64,000 bases of DNA from Acidimicrobiaceae bacterium (GCA_003151235.1 PLWZ01000010.1:1-64000); one strand, 5' to 3'; numbered from the stretch's first letter, positions 30,831-40,263 are shown. Notes: generated by a model not told the origin, from the letters alone. A program made the numbers and translations.

Positions 30831-32132
30831 ATGGCCAAGCGGGGTGACAACGTCCACGACGTGCTCGTCATCGGCGGCGGCCCCTCGGGCTCCTCGTGCG
30901 CGTACTGGCTCGCCGAGGCCGGCTGGGACGTGGCGGTGGTCGAGAAGAAGGAACTGCCCCGCGAGAAGACGTGCGGCGACGGGCTGACCCCGCGTGCGGT
31001 CCGCCAACTGGCCGACATGGGCCTGGAGGATTCCATGACCGGGGCCCACCGATATGGGGGGCTCCGATCGATCGCTTTCGGCCGCACCATCGAGTTGCGC
31101 TGGCCCGAGGTGCCGGGCTTCCCGACGTACGGCTACACGATCACCCGCCACGATCTCGACGCCCTGGTTGCCGAGCGGGCGTCCAAGGCCGGGGCGACCG
31201 TCCTCCAGGGCACCGAGGCCCTCGAGCCGCTCGAGCCCGCCGAGCCCGAGAGCGGCGCGCTGGCCGGTTGCGGCGGCGCGATGGTGTCCTCGAAGGCCGC
31301 CGCGTCGCCCGCCGAGCTGCGGGCCCGCTACGTCGTCGTGGCCGACGGGGCCAACTCGCGCTTCGGGCGGGCCCTCGGCACGTCGCGGGACCGGAACTAC
31401 CCCCAGGGGATGGCGTTGCGCGGCTACTACCGCTCGGAGCGCCACGACGAGGAGTGGATCGAGTCGCACCTCGACATCCGCGACGCCGACGGCGACGTCG
31501 TCCCCGGCTACGGGTGGATCTTTCCCCTCGGCGACGGCCGGGTGAACGTCGGCGTCGGCCTCTTGTCGACCGACCAGCGCTGGAAGGGACTCAACACGTC
31601 CAGGCTGATGGACGCGTTCGTCGCGCAGGCCCCGAAGTCGTGGGGCATCTCGCCGGAGACGAGCTGCGCGCCGGCGACGGGGGGACGACTCCCGATGGGG
31701 CTGGGGGTCGGGCCCCGGACGGGCATCAACACGCTCGCGATCGGCGACGCCGGCGGACTCATCAACCCGTTCAACGGCGAGGGGATCGCCTACGGGTACG
31801 AGACGGGCCGGATGGCGGCGGCGTTCCTCGGCCAGGCACTCGCGGGCGGCGGCGCCGAGTCGATCGCGGACTACGAGCGGCATCTCGACGAGATCTACGG
31901 CGACTACTACCGGGTCGGGCGCGCGTTCGTCCGCCTGATCAGCGACCCGCGCCGGATGCGGCTGTGCGTCTCGAGCGGCATGCACTCGCGCGCGTTCATG
32001 GCCCAGCTGATGCGGATCATGGCCAACCTCATGCGGCCCCAAGGTTCGGGGCCGGCCGAGGTCGGCTACCGGGCCATGGTGGGGATGGCCGGAGTGCTGC
32101 AACGCCTGGAGAAGGTCGGCATCTCGGTCTGA
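30831..32132 (+). CDS. Geranylgeranyl reductase family FAD enzyme (possible menaquinone reductase)
   Basis: This 433-residue flavoprotein has the FAD motif VLVIGGGPSGSSCAYWLAEAG near residue 11, the CGDGLTPRAV segment typical of geranylgeranyl reductases, and a second FAD motif IGDAGGLINPFNGEGI. Members saturate isoprenoid chains. In actinobacteria some reduce one unit of the menaquinone tail (MenJ-like), and family members often sit next to nuoA, as here. I infer the menaquinone role from that context; an archaeal-type lipid role is unlikely. The ATG at 30831 follows a GTG one codon earlier. Confidence 0.8.
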   Translation: MAKRGDNVHDVLVIGGGPSGSSCAYWLAEAGWDVAVVEKKELPREKTCGDGLTPRAVRQLADMGLEDSMTGAHRYGGLRSIAFGRTIELRWPEVPGFPTYGYTITRHDLDALVAERASKAGATVLQGTEALEPLEPAEPESGALAGCGGAMVSSKAAASPAELRARYVVVADGANSRFGRALGTSRDRNYPQGMALRGYYRSERHDEEWIESHLDIRDADGDVVPGYGWIFPLGDGRVNVGVGLLSTDQRWKGLNTSRLMDAFVAQAPKSWGISPETSCAPATGGRLPMGLGVGPRTGINTLAIGDAGGLINPFNGEGIAYGYETGRMAAAFLGQALAGGGAESIADYERHLDEIYGDYYRVGRAFVRLISDPRRMRLCVSSGMHSRAFMAQLMRIMANLMRPQGSGPAEVGYRAMVGMAGVLQRLEKVGISV

Positions 32133-32148
32133 GCGATCGTTCGCTCAG
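32129..32148. terminator. Perfect 8-bp hairpin containing both convergent stop codons
   Basis: The 20 bases form CTGAGCGA, a four-base loop TCGT, and TCGCTCAG. The TGA of the plus-strand reductase gene and the TGA of the minus-strand hemL gene are both inside the stem arms. A bidirectional terminator or mRNA 3'-end stabiliser is likely. There is no T-run, so intrinsic termination is not certain. Confidence 0.5.
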
Positions 32149-33479
32149 GACCAGTGCGTGGCGACCTCGCTCGCCGCGTCACCGGCGGCCGCGACCGCAT
32201 CGTCGAGGTGACCATCGTCGTGGGCCAGGCCCGGGAACAGCACCTCGTAGGGCCCCGGCGGAAACGCAACACCCCTCGCAACCAGCGCGTGGAACAGCCG
32301 CGCGTACACGGGGGATGACGCGGCAGCCCGTGCGGCGCCGAGGTCGGTGGGGACCAGGGGCCGCTCGCCGGGCGGGCTTACGAGCAGCCCGACCAGGGGG
32401 CCGACGGCGGTCGCCCGAGCTCCGAGACCGCCCTCGGTGATGGCCGCCTCCAGGTGAGCGGCAAAGTGCCCGGCCCGTTCGGTCAGGTCGGTCAGGTCGG
32501 CCGCGGTGACGTGCTCCATCACCGCGTGGCCGGCCGCGGTCGCGAGCGGGTTCCCCGACAGCGTGCCGGCCTGGTACACCGGGCCGGTGGGGGCCAGGGA
32601 GGCGGTGAGCTCGGCCCGACCCCCGAACGCGCCGACGGGGAGGCCGCCGCCGATCACCTTGCCGAAGCACCACAGGTCGGGGGTGACGCCGGTCATTGCG
32701 GTGGCACCGCCCGCACCGAGCCGGAAGCCGGTGATCACCTCATCGAAGATGAGCAGCGCGCCGACGGCGTCACAGGCCGAACGCAGGCCCCGCAAGAAGC
32801 CCTCGGCCGGCGGGACCAGGTTCATGTTCGCCGCCACCGGCTCGACGATCACGCAGGCCACCGAGTCGTCGAGGTCCGGGACCACGTTGTAGGGGACGAC
32901 GAGGGTGTCGGCGACCGAAGCCTTGGTCACGCCGGCCGAACCGGGCAGCCCGAGCTGGGCCACGCCGCTGCCGCTCCCGGTCAAGAGCGCGTCGCCGTGC
33001 CCGTGGTAGCAGCCGTCGAATTTCACGACCCGATCCCGGCCCGTGATCCCCCGGGCCAGCCGAAGCGCGCTCATGGCGGCCTCGGTGCCCGACGACACCA
33101 GTCGGACCCGCTCGCACCCCGGCACGCGCGAGCAGATGTCCCCGGCGAGCAGCACCTCGCCGGGGGTGGGCATGCCGAACGTCGTGCCGTGCGCGGACGC
33201 CGCCGAGATCGCGTCGCGCACCACCGGGTGGGCATGGCCGAGGAGGATGGCCCCGTAGGACTGGACGAAGTCGAGGAATCGGGTGCCCTCCACGTCCCAG
33301 ACATACGGTCCCTCTCCCCGTACGACCGTGAACGGAGTCCCGCCCACCGAGGCGAACGAGCGCACCGGCGAGTCGACACCGCCGGGGATCACCGCCTGCG
33401 CCCGGGCGAACCAGTCCTCGTTGGTGGCGGCGCCGTCGCCGGCCCGCGCGAGGGGCGGCGCCGACGGGTCCTCAGCCAC
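32145..33479 (-). CDS. hemL: Glutamate-1-semialdehyde 2,1-aminomutase
   Basis: This 444-residue PLP enzyme makes 5-aminolevulinate in the C5 pathway. Motifs are AQAVIPGGVDSPVRSF at the N terminus, SSGTEAAMSALRLAR, FDEVITGFR, and the Schiff-base Lys in CFGKVIGGGLPVGAFGG. The start is GTG 33479, overlapping the hemB stop by eight bases. It is the last gene of the rex-hem cluster. Confidence 0.95.
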   Translation of the reverse strand: MAEDPSAPPLARAGDGAATNEDWFARAQAVIPGGVDSPVRSFASVGGTPFTVVRGEGPYVWDVEGTRFLDFVQSYGAILLGHAHPVVRDAISAASAHGTTFGMPTPGEVLLAGDICSRVPGCERVRLVSSGTEAAMSALRLARGITGRDRVVKFDGCYHGHGDALLTGSGSGVAQLGLPGSAGVTKASVADTLVVPYNVVPDLDDSVACVIVEPVAANMNLVPPAEGFLRGLRSACDAVGALLIFDEVITGFRLGAGGATAMTGVTPDLWCFGKVIGGGLPVGAFGGRAELTASLAPTGPVYQAGTLSGNPLATAAGHAVMEHVTAADLTDLTERAGHFAAHLEAAITEGGLGARATAVGPLVGLLVSPPGERPLVPTDLGAARAAASSPVYARLFHALVARGVAFPPGPYEVLFPGLAHDDGHLDDAVAAAGDAASEVATHWS

Positions 33480-34455
33480 CGAGCGCTTCGGCCAGCTCGG
33501 CTGCGAAGTACGTGAGGATGAAGTCGGCCCCGGCCCGCTTGATCGACAGCAGCTGTTCGGCGGCAACTGCGGGGCCGTCGATCCAGCCGCGTTCGTCGGC
33601 GGCCTTGACCATCGAGTATTCCCCGCTGACCTGGTATGCGCAGACGGGGATGTCCACCCTCCTGCGCACCTCGGCCACGACGTCGAGGTTGGACAGGGCC
33701 GGCTTCACCATCACCATGTCCGCTCCCTCGGCAACATCGAGGTCGACCTCGACGAGTGCCTCGCGCCGGTTGGCCGGGTCCTGCTGGTACGAGCGGCGAT
33801 CACCGCCCCCGGCGATGGTGACCTCGACCGCGTCACGGAACGGTGCGAAGAGCGCCGACGCGTACTTGGCCGCGTAGGCGAGCACCGCGACGTCGGGAAA
33901 ACCGCCGCCGTCGAGCGCGTCGCGGATGGCCGCCACCTGACCGTCCATCATCCCGCTCGGCGCCACCACGTGCGCCCCCGCGCACGCCTGGGCCAGCGCC
34001 ACCTCACGGTACAGCTCCAATGTCGCGTCGTTGTCGACCGTGCCGTCGGCCCGCAGCACGCCGCAGTGGCCATGATCGGTGTACTCGTCGAGGCACAGGT
34101 CGGCGATCAGCACCAACTCGTCACCGAGCGAGCCGCGCAGTTCGCGCAACGCCACCTGGGCGATGCCGTCGGGATCGCTCGCCCCTGAGCCGGTGGCGTC
34201 CTTGGTGTCGGGAACACCGAACAGGACGAGCGCCGGGACGCCGAGTGAGGCCAGTCGCTTGCCCTCGACGAGGAGCGACGCCACGGTGTGCTGGGACTGC
34301 CCCGGCATCGAGGCGATCCGGGCCGCCTCGTCGATCCCCTCGCGGACGAACAGGGGTGCGACGAGGTCGTCGACGCTGAGCCGGGTCTCGGCGACCAGCC
34401 GGCGCATGGCCGGGGTCCGGCGAAGCCGGCGCATCCGCCGTTCCGGGAATGCCAT
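33472..34455 (-). CDS. hemB: Delta-aminolevulinic acid dehydratase (porphobilinogen synthase)
   Basis: This 327-residue enzyme condenses two 5-aminolevulinates to porphobilinogen. The active-site Lys residues are in AYAAKYASALFAPFRD and MVKPALSNLD. The metal loop reads DLCLDEYTDHGHCG: Cys121 and Cys131 are present, but the middle position is Asp123. Zinc enzymes have three Cys, magnesium enzymes none. The metal preference is therefore open. It lies between cobA/hemD and hemL on the same strand. Confidence 0.95.
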   Translation of the reverse strand: MAFPERRMRRLRRTPAMRRLVAETRLSVDDLVAPLFVREGIDEAARIASMPGQSQHTVASLLVEGKRLASLGVPALVLFGVPDTKDATGSGASDPDGIAQVALRELRGSLGDELVLIADLCLDEYTDHGHCGVLRADGTVDNDATLELYREVALAQACAGAHVVAPSGMMDGQVAAIRDALDGGGFPDVAVLAYAAKYASALFAPFRDAVEVTIAGGGDRRSYQQDPANRREALVEVDLDVAEGADMVMVKPALSNLDVVAEVRRRVDIPVCAYQVSGEYSMVKAADERGWIDGPAVAAEQLLSIKRAGADFILTYFAAELAEALGG

Positions 34456-34500
34456 CGCCCCAGCCTACGGCCCGTGCGGGGTCCCGGAGAGCTCCGACAT

Positions 34501-36003
34501 TCAACCCAGGTGTGCGGCGATCGCCACGACGAGCCCCTCCACCGACGCCCGGGCGGGCTCGACCGCGACCGAAAGACCGGCCGCGCGTGCGGCGACCGAC
34601 GTTGTCTGGCCGATGCACGCCACCACGGGCGGGACCGGCAGGGGACGGCCGTCCGTGTCGCGGAGCCGCAGGTAGGCCGAGACCGCGGAGGCCGAGGCGA
34701 ACGTGACCACGTCGGCCTCTCCGACCATCGCGGCCACCTCGGCCCGGGGCGGCGGGGCGTCCACGGTCCGGTAGGCGATGGCCTCGTCGACCGTCCAACC
34801 CTTGGCGGCCAGGCCGACGCCGAGCGCATCGCCTGCGCCGGCCGCCTTCACGAACAGCACCCTGCCGGCACCGGCGGCGGGTGGCAGCTCCTCGACCAAC
34901 CCTTCGGCGGTCGAACGGGCCGGGATCAAATCCGCGATCAGATGGTGGGCCTCAAGCGCGCTCGCCGTGGCCAGACCGACCGCGGCCACCCGGGCCGAGG
35001 CCAGGCTCCGGACGTCGCGGACCAACGGGACGAACCGCTCGACAGCGTTGGCGGATGTGAAGGCCAGCCACTCGTAACGGGCCACGCCGTCGGCGGCCTG
35101 CTGCAGCGCGTCGGACTCCTCGGGCACGTCCGCGATGGCGATGACCGGCAGCTCGATCACACGCGCGCCGGCCGAGTTCAGCACGCGACTCAGCGCGGCC
35201 GCCTGGGCGGGCGCTCGGGTCACGACGACGGACCGGCCGTGCAGAGGCCGCGGATCCAACGAGCTCAGCCCGAGAGCGGCGACCTGTCCCACCACGATCA
35301 CCGCGGGCGAGCCCAGACGGACGGCCTCGAGCTCGGCCAGGGTGGTGCGGACCACCCTTTGGCGGGCCGTCGTCCCCCACTCGATCACGGCCACCGGCTC
35401 GGCCGCCGGGCGCCCACCCGCTTGGAGGCGCCGCGCGATCTCGGAACGGGTGGCCATGCCCATCAGGATCACGAGCGTGCCGTTGGCCCTGGCCAGCGAC
35501 TCCCAGTCGACGCCGCCGGGGCCGGCCTCGTCGCCGACCTGGCCGGTGACCACGGTGACCGAGGTAGACAACCCGCGCTGGGTGACCGGGATGCCGGCGA
35601 CCGCCGGCGCCGCGATCGCAGAGGTGACGCCCGGGATCACCTCCCAGGGCACCCCGGCCTGCGACAGTGCCTCGGCCTCCTCGCCACCGCGCCCGAACAG
35701 AAAGGGGTCGCCGCCCTTCAACCGGACGACGGTCGCCCCGGCGCGGCCGTGGGTGATGAGCAGTGCGTTGATGTCGTCCTGGCGGGCCGCCCCGACCCGG
35801 GCGTCACCATCGGTTCCCCCGGGCGTTCCGGCCGGTCGTTTTCCCGCATCCACGAACAGCGCGTCGCTCGGGGCGAGCGCGAGCAACGAATGGTCGATCA
35901 GCCGGTCATAGACGACGACGTCGGCCCCCGCGAGGACCTCGGCGCCCCGCCGGGTGATCAGCCCCGGGTCCCCTGGGCCGGCCCCGACCAAGAACACGGT
36001 CAT
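34501..36003 (-). CDS. cobA-hemD: Fused uroporphyrinogen-III C-methyltransferase / uroporphyrinogen-III synthase
   Basis: This 500-residue bifunctional protein has a CobA-type SAM methyltransferase domain (about residues 1-245) followed by a HemD domain (about 250-500). The methyltransferase has VFLVGAGPGDPGLITRRG, VVRLKGGDPFLFGRGGEE and VIPGVTSAIAAPA, all standard. The HemD half starts at GRSVVVTRAPAQA and closes the ring to uroporphyrinogen III. The fusion puts haem and corrin/siroheme branch enzymes on one chain. The ATG at 36003 overlaps the hemC stop by four bases. Confidence 0.95.
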   Translation of the reverse strand: MTVFLVGAGPGDPGLITRRGAEVLAGADVVVYDRLIDHSLLALAPSDALFVDAGKRPAGTPGGTDGDARVGAARQDDINALLITHGRAGATVVRLKGGDPFLFGRGGEEAEALSQAGVPWEVIPGVTSAIAAPAVAGIPVTQRGLSTSVTVVTGQVGDEAGPGGVDWESLARANGTLVILMGMATRSEIARRLQAGGRPAAEPVAVIEWGTTARQRVVRTTLAELEAVRLGSPAVIVVGQVAALGLSSLDPRPLHGRSVVVTRAPAQAAALSRVLNSAGARVIELPVIAIADVPEESDALQQAADGVARYEWLAFTSANAVERFVPLVRDVRSLASARVAAVGLATASALEAHHLIADLIPARSTAEGLVEELPPAAGAGRVLFVKAAGAGDALGVGLAAKGWTVDEAIAYRTVDAPPPRAEVAAMVGEADVVTFASASAVSAYLRLRDTDGRPLPVPPVVACIGQTTSVAARAAGLSVAVEPARASVEGLVVAIAAHLG

Positions 36004-36977
36004 CGGGTTCCGCCTTCTGCCTCCGCGGGTGCCCAGCCGAGGAGGCCGTCGCCGCCGCACTCGTGCAGCAGCTTGTGCGCGACCGCCGTGCCGAGCTCCA
36101 CCGCATCGGATCCCCAGCCCTCCGAGCGGAGCACCACGCGACCGTCCGCACTCGCGACCAGGGCCCGCAGGTGGAGGTCGTCCCCGTCGGGCTCTGCCCA
36201 CCCGCCGACCGGGAGCGAACACGACGCGCCCAAGGCGGCGAGCAGTGCGCGCTCGGCGACGACGGCCCGATGGGTCTCGTCGTGGTCGATCAGATCAAGC
36301 AGCGCCAGCACCGCGTCGTCGTTGGCGCGGCACTCGAGTGCGATGGCCCCCTGGCCCACTTGGGGCAGCATCATGGTCGGGCTGAGGATCTCGGCAGCCT
36401 GCGACGTCACGCTCAATCGGTCCAACGCCGCGACGGCGATCACCACGGCGTCGGCCGTCTTGCCGTCCGCCTTGGCCATGCGAGTGTCGATGTTGCCTCT
36501 GGCTTGCACGAAACAGAGGTCCGGCCGCAGGTTGGCCAGCTGGGCCCGGCGCCGCGCCGCGCCCGTCGCCACGCGAGCTCCCGGCCTCAGTGAGGCGAGC
36601 GTCGAACCCACCAGCGCGTCACGGACATCGCCACGCGCCGGGATCGCGGCCAGCGTGAGGCCCGGTGGCGTCGAGGGGGACAGATCCTTCGCCGAGTGCA
36701 CCGCTATGTCGGCACGTCGGTCGAGGACGGCCTGTTGGATCTCCTTCACGAACACGCCCTGCCCGCCGATGCGTTCGAGCGGCTCGGTGGCCAAGCGGTC
36801 ACCCTCGGTTCGGACGACGACCGGCTCGATGTCGAGACCCGGTCGAGCCTGCGCGAGCAGGTGCGAGACCATGTCGGTCTGGCGCCGTGCCAGCGGTGAG
36901 CCCCGCGTGGCCAGGCGCAGTGGGCGTCCGTCCGGCCAGAGGGACGCCGGCCCTCCTGGGTTGGCCCGAGCGTCCAT
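36000..36977 (-). CDS. hemC: Porphobilinogen deaminase (hydroxymethylbilane synthase)
   Basis: This 325-residue enzyme joins four porphobilinogens. The dipyrromethane cofactor Cys is Cys253 in LGASCSLPVGG. Other motifs are LRLATRGSPLARRQ, DIAVHSAKDL with the catalytic Asp/Lys region, and PQVGQGAIALECR. It starts four bases after the hemA stop and overlaps cobA/hemD. Confidence 0.96.
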   Translation of the reverse strand: MDARANPGGPASLWPDGRPLRLATRGSPLARRQTDMVSHLLAQARPGLDIEPVVVRTEGDRLATEPLERIGGQGVFVKEIQQAVLDRRADIAVHSAKDLSPSTPPGLTLAAIPARGDVRDALVGSTLASLRPGARVATGAARRRAQLANLRPDLCFVQARGNIDTRMAKADGKTADAVVIAVAALDRLSVTSQAAEILSPTMMLPQVGQGAIALECRANDDAVLALLDLIDHDETHRAVVAERALLAALGASCSLPVGGWAEPDGDDLHLRALVASADGRVVLRSEGWGSDAVELGTAVAHKLLHECGGDGLLGWAPAEAEGGTR

Positions 36978-36981
36978 CGGA

Positions 36982-38262
36982 CTAGAGATCGAAGAGCGCG
37001 CGCAACGCCTCGACGAGGCGTTGGCCCCGGGGAGTCCCGGCGGTCTCCTTCAAAAGCATCGTCGGCTGGTGAAGCAGCTTGGCCAGGGCGGCCAGGCTGG
37101 CCTCGTCGATCTTCGCCCAGTCCTCCGGGCTCAGTCCGCGCTGGAGCGAGCGCTGCCGCTCGAGCTCTAAGACACGGAGCGACTCGAGGCGGGCCCGCAG
37201 CGCGGCGATGACCGGAGCCGCACCCCGGCCACGCTCGGCGGCCCGGTACCGGTCGAGCTCTTCGGCCACGATGGCCAGCACGTCGTCGACCTCGGCGTGG
37301 CGCTCCTCGGTGACCCGCGACACCGCTTCGCGCAGTTCGTCCATCCCGAGCACCGTCACCCCGGCGAGCGAAGCCGCCGCGGCCTCGACATTGCGGGGCA
37401 CGCCGAGGTCCAGCACAAGCAGTGGTCGCTCGGCGCGCGAGACAGCGCCGAGCTCGGCCACGCCGATCAACGGGCCCTTGACGTCGAGTGCACTAAACAC
37501 GATGTCGGTCTCTACCAATGTCGCCGGGAGCTCCTCGAGTCCGACCGTCGACACCGCCTCGGGCGAGGACACCGATTCGGCCAGGACCCGGGCGCGAGCC
37601 ACCGTCCGGTTGGCCACGACGACCCGGCGTGGCCGCTGATCGCCCGAGAGCGACGTCAGCGCGCCGAGGATGCCGCTGCCGATGGCGCCCGCCCCGACCA
37701 CCGTGACCGCTCGTCCGGCCAAGCCGCCGTCCATGCGGTCCGCAGCCATTCGGACGGCCGCGTGCGCGAACGATGTGGCTCCACGCGCGATCGCGGTCTC
37801 TGCCCGAGCCCGTCGACCCACCCGGACGGCCTCTCGAAAGAGCCCGGCCAACACCGGGCCCGAGGCGTGCTCCCCGTCCGATCGCTCCCAGGCCCGGCGC
37901 ACCTGGCCGAGAACCTCTGACTCCCCGAGCACGGCCGACTCGAGGCCGGCGGCCACCGAGAACAGATGGGTGGCGACGTCGTCGTCGAATCGCACCGCGC
38001 ACAGTGACTCGAGATCCTCGACGGCCATCTCGGCGCGCTTCGCGAAGAATTCCTGCAGTTCGAAAACGGCGTCGTGGAACCGGTCCACGACCGCGTAGAC
38101 CTCGGTGCGCAGGCACGTGGACAGGACGACCAGTTCGGAGAGGTTCTCCCGCTGGCGGAGGTCGGTGAGCACCATGGCCAGTTCGGAGTCGACCACCGCC
38201 ACCCGTTCGAGCACGTCGAGGGGCACCCGACGGTGCTCTAGGCCTACGACGACGACGGACAC
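36982..38262 (-). CDS. hemA: Glutamyl-tRNA reductase
   Basis: This 426-residue enzyme reduces glutamyl-tRNA to glutamate-1-semialdehyde, the first committed step. The catalytic Cys50 is in VLSTCLRTEVYAV (more often STCNRTE in other species), followed by VAAGLESAVLGESEVLGQVR and an NADPH-binding VTVVGAGAIGSGILGAL. The C-terminal dimerisation region is present. The start is GTG 38262, with an AGGAGG about 11 bases upstream. It follows rex, and the shared order implies redox control of haem synthesis. Confidence 0.94.
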   Translation of the reverse strand: MSVVVVGLEHRRVPLDVLERVAVVDSELAMVLTDLRQRENLSELVVLSTCLRTEVYAVVDRFHDAVFELQEFFAKRAEMAVEDLESLCAVRFDDDVATHLFSVAAGLESAVLGESEVLGQVRRAWERSDGEHASGPVLAGLFREAVRVGRRARAETAIARGATSFAHAAVRMAADRMDGGLAGRAVTVVGAGAIGSGILGALTSLSGDQRPRRVVVANRTVARARVLAESVSSPEAVSTVGLEELPATLVETDIVFSALDVKGPLIGVAELGAVSRAERPLLVLDLGVPRNVEAAAASLAGVTVLGMDELREAVSRVTEERHAEVDDVLAIVAEELDRYRAAERGRGAAPVIAALRARLESLRVLELERQRSLQRGLSPEDWAKIDEASLAALAKLLHQPTMLLKETAGTPRGQRLVEALRALFDL

Positions 38263-38413
38263 GGCGTGGCACGCCTCCTGTGATCGGGCCGACGGCTTCG
38301 CCCGGGCCGACGTGGGGCGGGTGGCAGGAGCGCGGCCCGCCCGGCCGGAGATGGTTCACCGGCCGAGTTCAAGCATGCCGGTCCCCCGGGCGCGACGCCA
38401 GTCCCGACCAAGT

Positions 38414-39103
38414 TCAGCTTCCCCTGGTGGTGGGCCGGCGGGCGTCGGTCTCACCCCGGCGGCGGAGCTGGAAGAAGCTCAACACCTGCAGTTCTGTGGC
38501 CAGGTCGACGTGGCGGAGCAAGACGTGCGGGGGCACGCTCAGCACCTGGGGGGCGAAGTTCAAGATTGCGCTGACCCCTATGTCGACCAGCGCGTCGGTT
38601 ACCTCCTGGGCCGCCGCCGCAGGAGTCGAGACCACGCCGATCGCCGAGCCGCCGAGGCCTGTGAGCTCCGCGAGCGTGTCGATGTGGCGCACCGTGAGGC
38701 CGCGCAGCTGGCGGCCGACGACCCCGGGGTCGACGTCAAAGAGGGCAAGCACCCGAAAGCCCCTCGTGCTGAACCCCTCCGAGTTGACGAGCGCGGTGCC
38801 GAGGTTGCCGATCCCCATCACGACCACCGGCCAGTCATCGTCGGCACCGAGCGCCCGGTCGATCTGGGTCAGAAGGAAGGCGACGTCGTAGCCCGTGCCG
38901 CGGGTGCCGAAGGAACCCAGAAGAGAGAGGTCCTTTCGGACCTTCGAAGCGTTCACCCGGGCCAACTCGGCCAGCAACTCGGAATGGACGCTCTGGCGGT
39001 CCTCGGCCAAAAGGTCCGAAAGGATCCGGCGGTAGACGGGGAGCCGGACAACCGTGGCCTCGGGGATCCGCTTTCCCGGCCCCGCGGGACGCTCACCAGG
39101 CAC
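38414..39103 (-). CDS. rex: Redox-sensing transcriptional repressor Rex
   Basis: This 229-residue repressor senses the NADH/NAD+ ratio. The N-terminal winged helix (about residues 15-62, including ARVNASKVRKDLSLLGSFGTRG) is followed by a Rossmann domain with VVVMGIGNLGTAL (Gly97-Gly102). In other actinobacteria Rex controls rex-hemACD, nuo and oxidase operons. Here it sits directly upstream of hemA and close to nuo, so those are its likely targets. I could not find a clear Rex operator by eye. The start is GTG 39103. Confidence 0.93.
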   Translation of the reverse strand: MPGERPAGPGKRIPEATVVRLPVYRRILSDLLAEDRQSVHSELLAELARVNASKVRKDLSLLGSFGTRGTGYDVAFLLTQIDRALGADDDWPVVVMGIGNLGTALVNSEGFSTRGFRVLALFDVDPGVVGRQLRGLTVRHIDTLAELTGLGGSAIGVVSTPAAAAQEVTDALVDIGVSAILNFAPQVLSVPPHVLLRHVDLATELQVLSFFQLRRRGETDARRPTTRGS

Positions 39104-39147
39104 GCGGCGATCGTATCGGCACCCACCTGAGGGCCAACCCCGATGGT

Positions 39148-39993
39148 TCAGGCGGGCAGTTCGGCCAGGCCGACGAGCTGGCCCGTGCCGACACCGAGCT
39201 GCTCGGCCGCCGAGCCCTCACGAACGACCAGCGCCAGCCGTCCATTTGCGTCGACGATCATGCCAAGCTCGCCGGGCCGCAGATCGGCGAACGCGTCCAC
39301 CCGCCGGACCATGCGGTCGGTCATTCCCCTCGGTGCGTTCTGATCGTCGTCGGCCCACGCCAACGCGAACGCGTCCGGGTCCTCGTCGGTCGGCGCGGCG
39401 CTGAGTTGCAAGTTGCCGAACCGGTCGACCCATCCGACCTGGCACCACCGCACCGCTCGCCCATCGGCGAGCGTGGCGTGCTTCGGCAGGGGCAACAGCA
39501 GGCGGACCAGGCTCGACGGAACCAAGGTGGTACCGATGTCGTCGAGCGTTGCGCCGTTGCACAACGATGCGACTGCGGGAGCGAACACGTCGCGCCCATC
39601 GAAGGTCGCCGCGTCCTGCATCGGGTCGGGTGCTGGGAGCTCGACCGCTTCGATCTCGGTATCGATCAGCTCGGCAGCCGGCAGGAGCAGGCCGTTGTCG
39701 GGTCCGACGAAGAACCGCTGACGCTCTCCCGCGACTCGCAGCGCGACGCCGCGACGAGTGGAGCCGACGCCCGGGTCGACCACCCCGAGGACGACACCGT
39801 CACCGAGGTGCGGGATGGAGCGAGCCAGGGCCCGCGCCCCCGCGGCGACATCGAAGGGCGGCACCTCGTGCGTCAGATCGATGACCGTCGCAGCGGGGGC
39901 CAGCCGGCGCAGTACCGCCCGTACGACGCCCGCGAACTCGTCGCGCGTGCCGTAATCGGAGAGAAAGAAGACAGTGTCGGGGCGGGGGGGCAC
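39148..39993 (-). CDS. SAM hydrolase / SAM hydroxide adenosyltransferase family protein (DUF62)
   Basis: This 281-residue protein begins FFLSDYGTRDEFAGVVRAV and contains VIDLTHEVPPFDV, VVDPGVGSTRRGVAL and FVGPDNGLLLPA, the signature of the family that hydrolyses S-adenosylmethionine to adenosine and methionine. The C-terminal domain has VGWVDRFGNLQLS. The physiological role, perhaps SAM turnover, is not known in most hosts. The start is GTG 39993; it sits between rex and the small HTH gene on the same strand. Confidence 0.85.
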   Translation of the reverse strand: MPPRPDTVFFLSDYGTRDEFAGVVRAVLRRLAPAATVIDLTHEVPPFDVAAGARALARSIPHLGDGVVLGVVDPGVGSTRRGVALRVAGERQRFFVGPDNGLLLPAAELIDTEIEAVELPAPDPMQDAATFDGRDVFAPAVASLCNGATLDDIGTTLVPSSLVRLLLPLPKHATLADGRAVRWCQVGWVDRFGNLQLSAAPTDEDPDAFALAWADDDQNAPRGMTDRMVRRVDAFADLRPGELGMIVDANGRLALVVREGSAAEQLGVGTGQLVGLAELPA

Positions 39994-40008
39994 CCGGCGA
40001 CGCCTCGG

Positions 40009-40209
40009 TCAGCCCGCCCTTATCAGGCGACCGCTCAGGTACTCGTCGACATCGTGGGCGCGGAGGCGAACCGACCGGCCGACCCTCACCGCGGGCAAGT
40101 CCCCGGCGGAGATCAACCGGTGGACGGTCATGTTCGACACTCTGAGCGACCCCGCCACCTCGCTCACCGTCAAGTATTGGGTTGCCGCATCATGCGTGGA
40201 TTCGTCCAT
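40009..40209 (-). CDS. Small excisionase-like helix-turn-helix DNA-binding protein
   Basis: This 66-residue protein is almost all one MerR/excisionase-type HTH (HTH_17): YLTVSEVAGSLRVSNMTVHR followed by LISAGDLPAVRVGRSVRL and a C-terminal helix. Despite the excisionase-like label, this position next to proC is common in actinobacterial core genomes, where related small BldC-like regulators occur. It is not evidence for a mobile element here. Its targets are unknown. Confidence 0.8.
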   Translation of the reverse strand: MDESTHDAATQYLTVSEVAGSLRVSNMTVHRLISAGDLPAVRVGRSVRLRAHDVDEYLSGRLIRAG

Positions 40210-40263
40210 CGCTCCCCCTCCCCCGAAGGATGCGACACTACGCCCAACGGCCCGTCGGCGTCT

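Noticed and set aside
40009-40209. Excisionase of a mobile element
   Set aside because: It lies in a conserved core context beside proC with no integrase or attachment repeats nearby.
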